Of a stretch of DNA of 64,000 nucleotides, positions 35,277 through 44,729 are shown one piece after another. This stretch comes from Paenibacillus hamazuiensis (GTDB lineage: Bacteria; Bacillota; Bacilli; Paenibacillales; NBRC-103111), in assembly GCF_023276405.1 (NCBI RefSeq), contig NZ_JALRMO010000001.1, positions 1,922,001 through 1,986,000 on the forward strand, read 5' to 3'. Made by a program: the position numbers and the translations under genes. The notes under the pieces were generated by a model. That model saw only the letters and a list, made by a program, of their open reading frames with translations, did no database searches and was not told where the DNA came from. Within the stretch, counting starts at the first letter, position 1. Every line of letters starts with the position of its first letter.

Positions 35277-35549
35277 ATGAACAAAACTGATTTGATCACT
35301 AAAGTAGCTGAGTCCACCGAGCTTTCCAAGAAAGACGCAACGAAAGCGGTTGAAGCCGTATTCGAGGCGATCTCCGAGGCGCTGCAAAGCGGGGACAAGG
35401 TTCAACTGGTAGGCTTCGGTAACTTCGAGGTTCGCGAGCGTTCCGCACGCAAAGGACGCAATCCGCAAACCGGCGAGGAAATCGAAATCCCGGCCAGCAA
35501 AATTCCTGCTTTCAAACCGGGCAAGGCGTTGAGAGACGGAATTCAGTAA
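35277..35549 (+). CDS. hup: HU-family DNA-binding protein
   Basis: Nucleoid protein that bends and compacts DNA as a dimer. 90 residues with the HU signature [20 protein letters not shown] and the N-terminus MNKTDLI. The start is ATG 35277 behind GGAGGGAGG. Same place as hbs in B. subtilis. Confidence 0.97.
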   Translation: MNKTDLITKVAESTELSKKDATKAVEAVFEAISEALQSGDKVQLVGFGNFEVRERSARKGRNPQTGEEIEIPASKIPAFKPGKALRDGIQ

Positions 35550-35590
35550 TCTTGAACGTACATACATTTTCAGTATATGACACGTTTATA

Positions 35591-35630
35591 AAAACCGTGG
35601 AGCGACTTCGGGTCGTTTTGCGGTTTTTTT
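35591..35630 (+). terminator. Rho-independent terminator after hup
   Basis: AAAACCG with CGGTTTTTTT enclosing an inner AGCGAC-ttcg-GGTCGTT hairpin. Confidence 0.85.
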
Positions 35631-35707
35631 CGGTTTTCTCAAAAATTTCTTCCGGGCTATTGAAAAATATCAAAAAGCGTTATATAATATTCGTTACGTG
35701 AGTAATT

Positions 35708-35784
35708 CGGGGTATGGCGCAGTCTGGTAGCGCGCACCCTTGGGGTGGGTGAGGCCGTGGGTTCGAATCCCGCTACTCCGACCA
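35708..35784 (+). tRNA. tRNA-Pro (anticodon GGG)
   Basis: 77 nt. Acceptor CGGGGTA/TACTCCG, D arm GCGC/GCGC, anticodon stem CACCC/GGGTG with loop TTGGGGT (anticodon GGG), T arm with GTTCGAATC, and an encoded CCA end. Confidence 0.95.
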
Positions 35785-35788
35785 TGAG

Positions 35789-35816
35789 AAAGACATCGTA
35801 CATGCGATGTCTTTTT
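35789..35816 (+). terminator. Terminator after tRNA-Pro
   Basis: AAAGACATCG-tacatg-CGATGTCTTTTTC. Confidence 0.88.
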
Positions 35817-35953
35817 CTTTTTGCCTTTGAGACGCTTCGATCTAATCCTTTCTTAATTTTATCTTAATGTAAAAAATTTATTAAGCATTATGATTTCTTT
35901 TTTGCTATACTTGTTGCAGCCTATGTTTTTTGATACTTAAGGGGGGCCCGTTG

Positions 35954-36877
35954 TTGAAAGAGAGAATTAACGATATCATCCGGTCTCAGGACTGGACGAT
36001 GTACGGCATCATCGCATCCATTTTTTTAACGTGGCGGATTGGCGTCGTGGGCGGCTGGTCATCTTCGTGTTGGGTGCTTCTTTTAGTATGCTTGCTGGGG
36101 GTGCGTAAAGACCAGGTAGACGTCGATTGGAGACGTTTTTTCATCTTCGGTATTCCGCTCCTCGGCGTGTTTTATTACTTTTACGGTTCCGGCAACGGGC
36201 TCTGGTGGAAAATCGCCAACTGGATGTTCGAAAACAACCGGCATCCTTGGACATGGGACGACCTTATGAACAGCATTCCGTACAACGATGCCGCCTGGGC
36301 GCGCGCGTTCAACCACCCGAGGCTCGATAAGCTGATGGTGTGGATTTACAACTACGGTTTTGTGCTTTCGCTGTGGGTTTGTCTTATTCGCAGCTACTGG
36401 ACGCGCAGCATCAAGAAAATGATGTCGTACGCGCTGTCGGGGCACCTGCTTCAGTTTCCGTTGATTTTGCCGTTTTATAACTTGATTTTGCTCCGTGAAG
36501 TATGGTGGGTGAAAAAGCAGCCCGATCTGCTGGGCCGCCACTTCGAGACGCAAAACGACCTGCTCGTCAATGTAATGAACTGCTTCCCGAGCATGCATAC
36601 GTCGATCTCGTTCGCGATGCTGCTGCTCGCATTAAGAGAAAAAGACCGCATCTTTAAATACGTAATGGTCACCTACTGCGCGTCGATCATTTTTTCCACC
36701 ATGTACCTGCAGATCCATTGGGTGCTCGACGTCATTGCCGGCATGCTGTTCGCCTACGGCACGGTGAAGCTGGCCGATCTGCTCATCAACGTCAGCACGA
36801 AGCTGATTCCTGCCAAGCTCAAAGGCTTTTATGGACAAAAGAAAAATCGTTACGCATCGGATTCGGTGGCTGCCTGA
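35954..36877 (+). CDS. PAP2-superfamily membrane phosphatase
   Basis: 307 residues with about six membrane segments. The PAP2 motifs are present in order: NCFPSMHTSISFAM (with the catalytic His) and STMYLQIHWVLDVIAGMLF (second His and Asp). This is closest in plan to the PAP2_3/inositol-phosphorylceramide-synthase-like group; the lipid substrate is unknown. The start is TTG 35954, 7 nt behind GGGGGG, with TTG 35951 an alternative. Confidence 0.8.
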   Translation: MKERINDIIRSQDWTMYGIIASIFLTWRIGVVGGWSSSCWVLLLVCLLGVRKDQVDVDWRRFFIFGIPLLGVFYYFYGSGNGLWWKIANWMFENNRHPWTWDDLMNSIPYNDAAWARAFNHPRLDKLMVWIYNYGFVLSLWVCLIRSYWTRSIKKMMSYALSGHLLQFPLILPFYNLILLREVWWVKKQPDLLGRHFETQNDLLVNVMNCFPSMHTSISFAMLLLALREKDRIFKYVMVTYCASIIFSTMYLQIHWVLDVIAGMLFAYGTVKLADLLINVSTKLIPAKLKGFYGQKKNRYASDSVAA

Positions 36878-36992
36878 CAGGCGGCCTTTTTTTTCAAAGC
36901 CCTGGTATGAGCACGTTTTCGATAGCGCAGTTGACAGGCGGCTTATTTTTTAGCATCATAAGGAAAGTGAATGACCTGAGGAGGGCTTAATT

Positions 36993-37214
36993 ATGGAAAC
37001 GAGCCAAGGCGAATATTTCGTCGTCAAAGCGAAGGATAACGGGGTTCAGGTAATCGGGCTTACGCGCGGCCTCGATACCAAATTTCATCATACGGAAAAG
37101 CTGGACAAAGGCGAAGTCATGATCGCGCAATTTACCGATCATACGTCTGCGGTCAAAATCCGTGGCAAAGCGATCGTGTTTACGAAATACGGCGTCATCG
37201 ATACGGAGGAATAA
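36993..37214 (+). CDS. mtrB: Trp RNA-binding attenuation protein (TRAP)
   Basis: 73 residues, the usual TRAP length, with the tryptophan and RNA-binding surface residues in [17 protein letters not shown] and [19 protein letters not shown] forms an 11-subunit ring that, loaded with tryptophan, winds trp leader RNA around itself at spaced GAG/UAG triplets. A matching leader lies at 49638-49688 in front of trpE. Start ATG behind GAGGAGGGC. Confidence 0.96.
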   Translation: METSQGEYFVVKAKDNGVQVIGLTRGLDTKFHHTEKLDKGEVMIAQFTDHTSAVKIRGKAIVFTKYGVIDTEE

Positions 37215-37227
37215 ATTTTCAGCTTGC

Positions 37228-37249
37228 GCAGGCATAGCCTGCTTTTTTT
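37228..37249 (+). terminator. Rho-independent terminator after mtrB
   Basis: GCAGGC-ata-GCCTGC followed by seven T. Confidence 0.85.
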
Positions 37250-37310
37250 CGTTGTACAATGATAATAGTACGAGTATGGGGCTCGCAGCCCAATGCCTGG
37301 GAGGTTTGCC

Positions 37311-37859
37311 ATGAACTGGACCAAACGTATTGTTATCACTTTGCTTTTGTCTATAGCGATTACATTCGGCTTGTCGGCGCTTCCCCATCTTGGACAGGAC
37401 GGCGGCCGTTTGTTCAGTTCGGTGTTTTTGCCGAAAGCGGTGGCGCTGAACGACAAAAACGTCGTCGATGTGATCGGCAAGATGCAGCTGCATTTGCGGG
37501 TGCGGAAGGTCGATCTCAACCGATCTATTCTGTCGATCGATCTCAGCTCGAACGCCGCTGCGGCGAAAGACGATGTGCTTCGGGATTTTTATGAAATCCC
37601 CCAATATATGTTTGAGCAAACGACAAACATCAATCAGGTGTTCGTCCGTGTGATGGATACGGGGGCGGACAGTTCTCGGAAGTCCGGGGCAGTGCTGCTG
37701 GCCGCGTTGGATGCGCGCCGGGACAATTGGATGCCGGGGGACAAAACGGCACCCGCCAGCACTTATGAGCTGGCGCAATTCGTGGAGTCGCACTACCGTG
37801 TTACATATACTTCCAAGTGGAAAGACCGCTTCGAAGGCCAGGATGGATATATGCGATAA
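37311..37859 (+). CDS. Membrane-anchored or secreted protein of unknown function
   Basis: 182 residues with one N-terminal hydrophobic segment (IVITLLLSIAITFGLSAL) that could be an anchor or signal peptide; the rest is soluble with no motif I recognise. The start is ATG 37311 behind GGGAGGTTTGCC. It sits just before hepS and may be co-transcribed with it, though a TATAAT at about 37875 could also start hepS alone. Confidence 0.7.
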   Translation: MNWTKRIVITLLLSIAITFGLSALPHLGQDGGRLFSSVFLPKAVALNDKNVVDVIGKMQLHLRVRKVDLNRSILSIDLSSNAAAAKDDVLRDFYEIPQYMFEQTTNINQVFVRVMDTGADSSRKSGAVLLAALDARRDNWMPGDKTAPASTYELAQFVESHYRVTYTSKWKDRFEGQDGYMR

Positions 37860-37932
37860 CCGCACCGTTGTGATATAATTAATCAGATGATAAGGAAAGC
37901 TTGATCGCTTTCGTACGTTCGGAGGCAAATGA

Positions 37933-38796
37933 ATGAGTTCATATCGGATCCCAGAAATCGCAAAACCGTACATCGAGTATGACATGATCCAGAAATATAC
38001 GGAGCTGCCTCGCTTTCCCGAATTTCGGACCCGGCTGTTATACGCGTTTCTTAACAAAAATGCGTCTTTATCGGGAAACAGCGAGCTTTTTGCTCTCGTC
38101 ACGTCCCTCGTTCAGCTGGGCATGGATACGCACGATATGGTCAGCAACCACAGCAACGACAAAGAAACGATCGCAGCCCGTTCCCGGCAGCTTAAAGTGC
38201 TGGCCGGCGATTATTTCAGCAGCCGTTTCTACCACCTGTTATCGCAGGCCGGACAAATCGATTTGATCGGGACGTTGTCGAACGCCATTTGCGAAGCGAA
38301 CCGTTTGAAAATGAATTTGTATTTATCGATGAAACAGTGGAAGCTGACGGCCGAGGAATATATCAAGCAATCGGTCGATATTAAAATCCAGCTGTTTTTG
38401 TCATTTTCCGGATTGCTTGAGGACGTTTACTCGATTGTTTGGCCGGAGACGCTGCGGCGGTTTACGCTGCTGGAAGTGCTGATCGGCGAAATCAACCGGA
38501 GCGAAGCCGCCCACGATTTCGTCGGAAGCTGGGGGTATTGGCACGTGATGCAGAACGGCACGAAGGAAGAAAAGAAGCTGCTGCAAACGGAAGAACCCGA
38601 CGCTTTTAAGCTGAAAAACCTGTGGCACAAGTATAAAATTACGGCCCAGCTGTACCACATGCTCGAACAGCAGACCGCTCAGCTGCAGTCGACGCTCGCC
38701 GAATTCGGCACGGATAAGCTGGCTGCCGAGCTGCAGCATATCAGCGAGCCGCTGCGCAATTATTTGGCCGCTCCGCGGGCGATTGAGGAAATTTGA
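37933..38796 (+). CDS. hepS: Heptaprenyl diphosphate synthase component 1
   Basis: Small, non-catalytic subunit of the two-part enzyme that makes the C35 side chain of menaquinone; the catalytic part is hepT at 41970. 287 residues, all helical, with no DDxxD motif, as expected, and the family segment VTSLVQLGMDTHDMVSN. Start ATG behind CGGAGGC. First gene of the menaquinone cluster. Confidence 0.92.
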   Translation: MSSYRIPEIAKPYIEYDMIQKYTELPRFPEFRTRLLYAFLNKNASLSGNSELFALVTSLVQLGMDTHDMVSNHSNDKETIAARSRQLKVLAGDYFSSRFYHLLSQAGQIDLIGTLSNAICEANRLKMNLYLSMKQWKLTAEEYIKQSVDIKIQLFLSFSGLLEDVYSIVWPETLRRFTLLEVLIGEINRSEAAHDFVGSWGYWHVMQNGTKEEKKLLQTEEPDAFKLKNLWHKYKITAQLYHMLEQQTAQLQSTLAEFGTDKLAAELQHISEPLRNYLAAPRAIEEI

Positions 38797-38810
38797 GGAG
38801 ATCATGAGGC

Positions 38811-39524
38811 ATGCAGACTAAATCCAAAGAAGAGTTCGTCCATTCGGTGTTCGAGAGCATCGCGCCGAAGTATGACATGATGAACGACATTTTAAGCTTT
38901 CGCCGGCATAAGGCTTGGCGGAAATTTACAATGAACCGGATGAATGTGAAAAAAGGCACGACCGCCATCGATTTATGCTGCGGAACTTGTGACTGGACGA
39001 TCGATCTGGCCAGGGCGAGTGAAACGGGGCACATGGTAGGGCTAGATTTCAGCCAAAACATGCTCGATGTCGGCGCGGCCAAGGTGAAGATGGCCGGACT
39101 GGACAAGCAAATCGAGCTGGTTCGCGGCAATGCGATGAGCCTACCGTTCGAAGACAATACGTTCGACTACGCGACCATCGGGTTCGCACTGCGCAACGTT
39201 CCCGATCTCGTCAAAGTGATCGAGGAGATGCAAAGAGTCGTGAAACCGGGCGGCATGGTCGTCTCTCTTGAACTGTCGAAGCCGACGTGGCAGCCGTTCA
39301 AATCGATTTATTATTTTTATTTTAAGCGGGTGCTTCCGATGCTCGGCAAGCTGATCGCCAAGCGGTACGAGCAATACCGTTGGCTGCCCGAGTCGTTGGT
39401 CCATTTTCCGGACCATAAGCAGCTTGCCGATATTTTTACCAAAACCGGCCTCACGGAAGTGAAGGCGTATCCGCTCACGGGGGGCATAGCCGCCGTTCAT
39501 ATCGGCATCAAACCCCGCATCTAA
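38811..39524 (+). CDS. menG: Demethylmenaquinone methyltransferase
   Basis: SAM-dependent methyltransferase (UbiE/MenG family) making the last step of menaquinone synthesis. 237 residues with motif I as [14 protein letters not shown], the family signature [17 protein letters not shown], and the downstream [19 protein letters not shown] start behind GAGGAGATC, 14 nt after hepS. Confidence 0.95.
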   Translation: MQTKSKEEFVHSVFESIAPKYDMMNDILSFRRHKAWRKFTMNRMNVKKGTTAIDLCCGTCDWTIDLARASETGHMVGLDFSQNMLDVGAAKVKMAGLDKQIELVRGNAMSLPFEDNTFDYATIGFALRNVPDLVKVIEEMQRVVKPGGMVVSLELSKPTWQPFKSIYYFYFKRVLPMLGKLIAKRYEQYRWLPESLVHFPDHKQLADIFTKTGLTEVKAYPLTGGIAAVHIGIKPRI

Positions 39525-39645
39525 ACGTGGCCTAAATGGCCCGTTTTTGTCGTCTAGGAATTTATGTGGATCTGATTCTTATGGGATAAGCTGGTTTACA
39601 AAGCGGGCTTTCCTGCCGGAAAGCTTTCAAGGAGTGTTTTTAATC

Positions 39646-40518
39646 ATGCTGCTTAGAAAAACAAAAATCTTTTTGGAAATGATCAAATTCGAACATTCGA
39701 TATTCGCGCTTCCTTTTGCATTCATGGGAGCGATACTCGGCTCGATGGTCGTTTTTCACTCCCTTCCGGCCTGGTCGCAAATCGGCTGGATCACACTCGC
39801 GATGGTAGGAGCGCGAAGCGCGGCGATGGGGCTTAATCGCGTCATCGATAAAGTGATCGATAAGAAAAATCCGCGCACCGCAGGAAGGGCGATTCCCGCG
39901 GGGTTGCTATCCTCCAAGGAAGTGATCTTGTTTATCATCGTCTCGTTCGTTCTGCTCTTTTGGGCGACGGCGCATCTTAGTTCGCTTGCGGTGAAGCTGC
40001 TGCCGATAGCGGTCTTTTTTCTCGTATTTTATTCGTACACGAAACGGTTTACGTGGCTCTGTCACGTCGTACTCGGCATCACGCTCGGACTTGCACCGCT
40101 GGGAGGCTGGGTGGCCGTTACCGGGCACATCTCCTGGGCCTCCATCGTCCTGTTCGTTGCGGTCGCCTTCTGGACGGCCGGATTTGACGTGATTTACGCA
40201 TGCCAGGATATCGATTTTGACAGGCAGGAAGGGCTTCATTCGATTCCGAGCCGCTTTGGCCTCAAAAACTCCCTGCTGCTTGCGCGTTTGTTCCACATCG
40301 CTACGGCAATTGGACTTATTGCTTTGTTTTTTATGACGACGTTAAGCTGGTGGTATTTGTTCGGTCTTATTATCGCTTATATCATTTTGGCGTATGAACA
40401 CCGGCTTGTTTCTCCGCAAGATATGTCCAAGCTGAACACTGCCTTTTTTACGATGAACGGCATCTTGAGTATGGTCATGTTTTGCTTTACGCTGATCGAT
40501 CTGGTGGTGCAGCGCTGA
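39646..40518 (+). CDS. mqnP: UbiA-family prenyltransferase (MqnP-like)
   Basis: 290 residues with about eight membrane segments. The two Asp-rich prenyl diphosphate motifs are present as NRVIDKVIDKKN and DIDFDRQEG. By context it attaches the heptaprenyl chain to the naphthoate ring of the futalosine route rather than to 4-hydroxybenzoate. The start is ATG 39646 behind AAGGAGTG. Its stop overlaps the ubiX start. Confidence 0.85.
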   Translation: MLLRKTKIFLEMIKFEHSIFALPFAFMGAILGSMVVFHSLPAWSQIGWITLAMVGARSAAMGLNRVIDKVIDKKNPRTAGRAIPAGLLSSKEVILFIIVSFVLLFWATAHLSSLAVKLLPIAVFFLVFYSYTKRFTWLCHVVLGITLGLAPLGGWVAVTGHISWASIVLFVAVAFWTAGFDVIYACQDIDFDRQEGLHSIPSRFGLKNSLLLARLFHIATAIGLIALFFMTTLSWWYLFGLIIAYIILAYEHRLVSPQDMSKLNTAFFTMNGILSMVMFCFTLIDLVVQR

Positions 40519-41150
40519 TGAACAAGCCATGGGTGATCGGGATAACCGGGGCGAGCGGCGCCATTTACGGCGTACGGCTGTGCCAGCACCTGCTTTCGGC
40601 GGGAGAACATATTCATTTGCTCATAACGGACGCCGGATGGCGCGTTCTTAAGGAAGAGCTTGGCTGGGACGCCGCGCGCAGGCTGGAGTCGCTCGAAGCG
40701 AATTTCGGCGGCCGCATGGGAACGTACAAATACCATGCAATTCAGGACATCGGCGGCGCAACGGCAAGCGGATCGTTTCGCACCAAAGGCATGGTTATCA
40801 TGCCATGCTCCATGGGCACATTGTCGGGGATTGCGCACGGGGCGTCCGACAATTTGCTCGAGCGGACGGCCGACGTTATGCTGAAGGAAGGTCGGCCCCT
40901 GCTGATCGTTCCGCGCGAAACGCCGCTGCATGCGATCCATCTGGAAAACATGCTGAAGCTTGCGAACATGGGGGTGCGGATGATTCCCGCGATGCCGGCT
41001 TTTTACCATGGGCCGCAGACGATCGATCAGCTGGTTGATTTTTTGGTAGGAAAAGTGTTAGACTGCATGGGATTGGATCACGAATTGTACAGAAGATGGG
41101 GAGAAGCCGATGGACGAGACGCGAAATACCGTTCGGATCGGACAGATTGA
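40518..41150 (+). CDS. ubiX: Flavin prenyltransferase
   Basis: Makes prenylated FMN, the cofactor of UbiD-type decarboxylases such as the one in the futalosine route. 210 residues with the FMN-binding segment GITGASGAIYG, MPCSMGTLSGIAHG, and VPRETPLHAIHLENM. Start ATG overlaps the stop of the previous gene (TGATG). No UbiD partner lies in the window. Confidence 0.93.
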   Translation: MNKPWVIGITGASGAIYGVRLCQHLLSAGEHIHLLITDAGWRVLKEELGWDAARRLESLEANFGGRMGTYKYHAIQDIGGATASGSFRTKGMVIMPCSMGTLSGIAHGASDNLLERTADVMLKEGRPLLIVPRETPLHAIHLENMLKLANMGVRMIPAMPAFYHGPQTIDQLVDFLVGKVLDCMGLDHELYRRWGEADGRDAKYRSDRTD

Positions 41151-41973
41151 TTATACGAATGTGTGGCCGGTTTTTTACTACTTCCCGCTCGATTCCTTCG
41201 GAGGAGGGATCGAGCTCGTACATCAGGTGCCGACGGGGCTGAACGAGGCGATGGCCCGGGGAGAAATTGCAATGGGACCAATCTCGTCGTTTTCTTACGG
41301 GGAGCATCATGAGGATTATGTGCTTTATCCGGATTTGTCGGTCAGCGCCTTCCGCGAAGTCAAATCGATTTTGCTGTTTCACCGGGAACCGCTTGAGCGG
41401 CTTGGCCATGCTCGCATTGCGCTCCCTACAACTTCGGCCACTTCGGTCAATCTGCTCAAAATTATCCTGAAAAAATTTTACGGGCATGAGCCGGTTTATA
41501 CGTATGCCGCGCCCTCATTGTCGGAAATGATGGAAAGTAACGACGCCGCCTTGCTGATCGGCGACGATGCGATCAAGGCGAGCTGGGCCGACCACGGATA
41601 CGCGGTCACCGACCTGGGAGCCGAATGGCAGCGGCATACGGGACATTGGATGACGTTCGCCGTATGGGCGATCCGCAAGGCTACGCTGCAGCAGCAGTCG
41701 GAGCTGATCGGGCGAATTCACGAGGCGTTCGTAGAAAGCAAGCGGAAATCGCTTGCGGATCCGGCGGGCATGATTGCGCAGGCGATAACCCGCATCGGAG
41801 GCACATCCGCTTACTGGCAAAGCTATTTTTCCAATTTGTGCTATGATTTCGGGCCGGCGCAATGGAAAGGGCTGGCCGCCTACTATCGGCATGCATCGGA
41901 GCTGGGGCTGCTGCCCGAGCAGGCGCCTTTGCAAATTTGGACCAAAGATTCTGTGGTACAGGTGACGGAATGA
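41110..41973 (+). CDS. mqnA: Chorismate dehydratase MqnA
   Basis: First enzyme of the futalosine route: removes water from chorismate to 3-[(1-carboxyvinyl)oxy]benzoate. 287 residues, periplasmic-binding-protein fold, with the N-terminal RIGQIDYTNVWPVFYYF and EIAMGPISSFSYGEH, plus ALPTTSATSVNLLKI. Start ATG behind GGGGAGAAG, overlapping ubiX by 41 nt. Its presence shows that this organism likely uses the futalosine route. Confidence 0.88.
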   Translation: MDETRNTVRIGQIDYTNVWPVFYYFPLDSFGGGIELVHQVPTGLNEAMARGEIAMGPISSFSYGEHHEDYVLYPDLSVSAFREVKSILLFHREPLERLGHARIALPTTSATSVNLLKIILKKFYGHEPVYTYAAPSLSEMMESNDAALLIGDDAIKASWADHGYAVTDLGAEWQRHTGHWMTFAVWAIRKATLQQQSELIGRIHEAFVESKRKSLADPAGMIAQAITRIGGTSAYWQSYFSNLCYDFGPAQWKGLAAYYRHASELGLLPEQAPLQIWTKDSVVQVTE

Positions 41974-42944
41974 AACTTATTGATCTTTACGCCAAGCTGA
42001 GGAAAGATATCAACTACATAGAAAAAGAGCTTGAACGCAGCATCTATTCGGACCATGCCGTGCTCAGGGAAACCTCGCTTCATTTGCTGAAAGCGGGCGG
42101 AAAACGCATTCGCCCGGTGTTTGTGCTGCTCTCCGCGAAGTTCGGCAATTATGATCTGGAGACGATCAAACACGTCGCGGTGCCGCTTGAGCTCATCCAT
42201 ATGGCGTCGCTCGTACACGATGATGTCATCGACGATGCGAATACGCGCCGCGGCCAACTGACCGTCAGGTCGAAATGGGACAACAGAATCGCCATGTATA
42301 CGGGCGATTATATTTTTGCCAAGGCGCTTGGTGTCGTAACGAAGCTGCCGAATCCGCAGATTCACCAAATCATGTCCAAAGCGATCGTGCAAATGAGCAT
42401 CGGGGAAATGGAGCAAATCCGCTTCTTCTATAACACGCAGCAAACGGTGCGCGATTATTTGCTGCGCATTAAGAGGAAAACCGCTCTGCTGATTGCTATC
42501 AGCTGCCAGCTCGGAGCGATTGCGGCCTCGGTGCCGGAACGCTGGGCGAACCGGCTGTATTCGTTCGGCTTTAACGTAGGCATGGCGTTTCAAATTCGCG
42601 ACGACATCCTCGATTTATGCGGCACGGAAGCGGAGCTTGGCAAACCGCCGGGCAGCGACATCAAGCAGGGGAATATTACGATCCCGGTGCTTTTCGCCTT
42701 GCAGGAGGAAAATCTGAAGGATCCGCTGCTCAAAGAGCTCGCGGTCATTCAGGAAGCCGACGGGCAAACCGATGTAAGCCGGTTTATCCGCATGGTTCGG
42801 GAGAGCTCGGGTATCCGCAGAGCGGAGCTGCTCGCAGAAAAATACATAGACAAGGCGATTCGGGCGCTCAACGAGCTTCCTGAAGGATCCGTCAAAAAAG
42901 ATTTGATCGGCATCGCCCATTTTATTGGAAACCGTTCTTATTAA
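41970..42944 (+). CDS. hepT: Heptaprenyl diphosphate synthase component 2
   Basis: Catalytic subunit with both Asp-rich motifs: VHDDVIDDANTRRG and FQIRDDILDL. 324 residues. Also GGKRIRPVF near the start for IPP binding. The ATG overlaps the mqnA stop (ATGA). Works with hepS to make the C35 chain. Ends the cluster. Confidence 0.94.
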   Translation: MKLIDLYAKLRKDINYIEKELERSIYSDHAVLRETSLHLLKAGGKRIRPVFVLLSAKFGNYDLETIKHVAVPLELIHMASLVHDDVIDDANTRRGQLTVRSKWDNRIAMYTGDYIFAKALGVVTKLPNPQIHQIMSKAIVQMSIGEMEQIRFFYNTQQTVRDYLLRIKRKTALLIAISCQLGAIAASVPERWANRLYSFGFNVGMAFQIRDDILDLCGTEAELGKPPGSDIKQGNITIPVLFALQEENLKDPLLKELAVIQEADGQTDVSRFIRMVRESSGIRRAELLAEKYIDKAIRALNELPEGSVKKDLIGIAHFIGNRSY

Positions 42945-43033
42945 TGCGTTCCATTTGCTCTAATAGTATGTTATTTTTATATTTGGACAACAATGGATGG
43001 TAAAAGATGACAAACTATTGGGAAGCGACTGCT

Positions 43034-43108
43034 TTCGAAGCAAGTTTTGCTTCGCAAAAACTCAAAGCGGATGCTTACGAAGCAAGTTTTTGCTTCGCAA
43101 AAACTCTT
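43034..43108 (+). repeat. Two tandem copies of a short hairpin repeat before ndk
   Basis: The unit CGAAGCAAGTTTTTGCTTCG followed by CAAAAACTC occurs at about 43036 (one T shorter) and 43077. It can fold either as GAAGCAA/TTGCTTC or as AGTTTTTGC/GCAAAAACT. The second copy runs straight into the ndk ribosome site TTAGGGGG. A diverged third copy lies at 55122 before trpA. The remainder of this gap (42945-43033) shows nothing clear. Confidence 0.7.
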
Positions 43109-43122
43109 AGGGGGAATGCAGA

Positions 43123-43566
43123 ATGGAAAGAACGTTTCTGATGGTCAAGCCGGACGGCGTGCAGCGCAATTTGATCGGCGAAATCGTAAAGCGGTTCGAG
43201 CAGAAAGGATTTCAATTGATCGGCGCGAAGCTGATGATGGTGACTAAGGAGCTGGCGGAAACTCATTACGCCGAACATAAAGGCAAGGATTTCTACGACG
43301 GACTTTTGAAATTTATAACTTCCGGTCCGGTGTTTGCGATGGTTTGGCAGGGGGATCAAATCATTGCCTTATCCCGCGCCATGATGGGCAAAACGAATTC
43401 GCTTGAGGCGCTGCCCGGAACGATTCGCGGAGATTACGCGGTACATACGCAAAGAAACCTGATTCACGGCTCGGATTCTCTGGAAAACGCGGAGCGGGAA
43501 ATCGGGATATTCTTTAAGCCTGAAGAGCTTGTCGATTACAATCAAACGATCCAGATGTGGATATAA
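43123..43566 (+). CDS. ndk: Nucleoside diphosphate kinase
   Basis: Moves phosphate between nucleoside tri- and diphosphates through a phospho-His. 147 residues with the N-terminal [18 protein letters not shown] and the active-site [16 protein letters not shown]. Start ATG behind AGGGGGAATGC. In B. subtilis ndk also lies between hepT and cheR. Confidence 0.97.
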   Translation: MERTFLMVKPDGVQRNLIGEIVKRFEQKGFQLIGAKLMMVTKELAETHYAEHKGKDFYDGLLKFITSGPVFAMVWQGDQIIALSRAMMGKTNSLEALPGTIRGDYAVHTQRNLIHGSDSLENAEREIGIFFKPEELVDYNQTIQMWI

Positions 43567-43576
43567 CCAGCAGCCG

Positions 43577-43606
43577 ATGATACGGGAATTCCCGTATCAT
43601 TTTTTG
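43577..43606 (+). terminator. Rho-independent terminator after ndk
   Basis: Perfect palindrome ATGATACGGGAA/TTCCCGTATCAT followed by T. Confidence 0.9.
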
Positions 43607-43678
43607 TAGAATAAGCAGGAATTTCCCCGAACGCATGGAATTATGAAAAAGGATTCTAATGCTGGGAAGGGTGACTTC

Positions 43679-44458
43679 ATGGAAGATCAGGATTTTTTGC
43701 TGTTTGTCAAAAAGGTTAAGGACTATACGACGATCGACTTGGCCCAGTATAAGGAAGCGCAAATGAAACGCCGTCTGACGACGCTTCGCCTGAAGAAAGG
43801 CTACAATACGTTTGCGTCTTTTTTTGACGCGATGACCAAGGATAAATCGCTCTTTTACGAGTTTCTCGATCGTATGACGATCAACGTCTCGGAGTTTTGG
43901 CGCAATCCGAACCGGTGGGAAGTGCTGGAGCAAAAATTTTTGCCGGACATGCTCAAGACGACCCGGCGCTTGAAAATATGGAGCGCGGCCTGCTCCACCG
44001 GTGAAGAGCCGTATACGCTGGCGATGATCCTCGCCGAGTTGAAGGCGCTGCCGGAAGCTTATCTGCTGGCGTCGGACATTGACGAAGGGGCGCTGGAGAA
44101 AGCGCGCAGAGGGCTTTATTTGGATCGCTCCGTCAAGGATGTTCCGGCCAAATATTTGCAAAAGTACTACAGGGCCGACGGCGTCCAATATTACATATCC
44201 GACGAGCTGAAGAAAGCGGTTAAATTTCAAAAGCAAAACCTGCTTACCGATACGTTCGATACGGGCTTCGACCTGATCGTATGCCGCAACGTGATGATCT
44301 ATTTCACCGAGGAAGCGAAGCATTTGCTTTACCACAAATTCGCCAAGGCGCTTAAGCCGGGCGGCATTTTATTCGTTGGAAGCACCGAACAAATATTTTC
44401 GCCCGGCCAATACGGCATGGAGCCGGCCGATACGTTCTTTTACCGGAAAGTGCAGTGA
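43679..44458 (+). CDS. cheR: Chemotaxis protein methyltransferase
   Basis: Uses SAM to methylate Glu side chains of chemoreceptors, setting adaptation. 259 residues: N-terminal helical CheR_N domain with QMKRRLTTLRLKKG, then the Rossmann domain with IWSAACSTGEEPYTLAM and DLIVCRNVMIYF. Start ATG 43679 behind GGGAAGGGTG; an upstream in-frame ATG at 43643 is weaker. Confidence 0.95.
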   Translation: MEDQDFLLFVKKVKDYTTIDLAQYKEAQMKRRLTTLRLKKGYNTFASFFDAMTKDKSLFYEFLDRMTINVSEFWRNPNRWEVLEQKFLPDMLKTTRRLKIWSAACSTGEEPYTLAMILAELKALPEAYLLASDIDEGALEKARRGLYLDRSVKDVPAKYLQKYYRADGVQYYISDELKKAVKFQKQNLLTDTFDTGFDLIVCRNVMIYFTEEAKHLLYHKFAKALKPGGILFVGSTEQIFSPGQYGMEPADTFFYRKVQ

Positions 44459-44545
44459 CCGGGGAAGGGCGGATGTATATTTTTTTCCATCATTTCCTAT
44501 ACTAGCTTTATAGAAACACCATGTCTGCAAGAGCTGGAGGAAACG

Positions 44546-44710
44546 ATGGATAAACGGAAAGTAATCAACGCTTATCGCAGAGGTTTCATCACGATTCAGG
44601 AATGCGCGCAAATTTTGGGCATCGACTCCATGCAAATTATGGGAATGGTCGATGATCCGGATCTTGCGGAGCTGCCGAGAGCTCTGCGCAAGCAGCCGGT
44701 CAATGGGTAA
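44546..44710 (+). CDS. Small HTH-like protein of unknown function
   Basis: 54 residues. INAYRRGFITIQECAQILGIDSMQIMGMV looks like one helix-turn-helix (core ITIQECAQILGID), followed by an acidic segment and a basic end. The start ATG lies behind GGAGGAAACG and a terminator follows, so it is likely a real gene. It may be a small regulator; no family assigned. Confidence 0.7.
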   Translation: MDKRKVINAYRRGFITIQECAQILGIDSMQIMGMVDDPDLAELPRALRKQPVNG

Positions 44711-44729
44711 CGGGACCACGAGCAAACGT

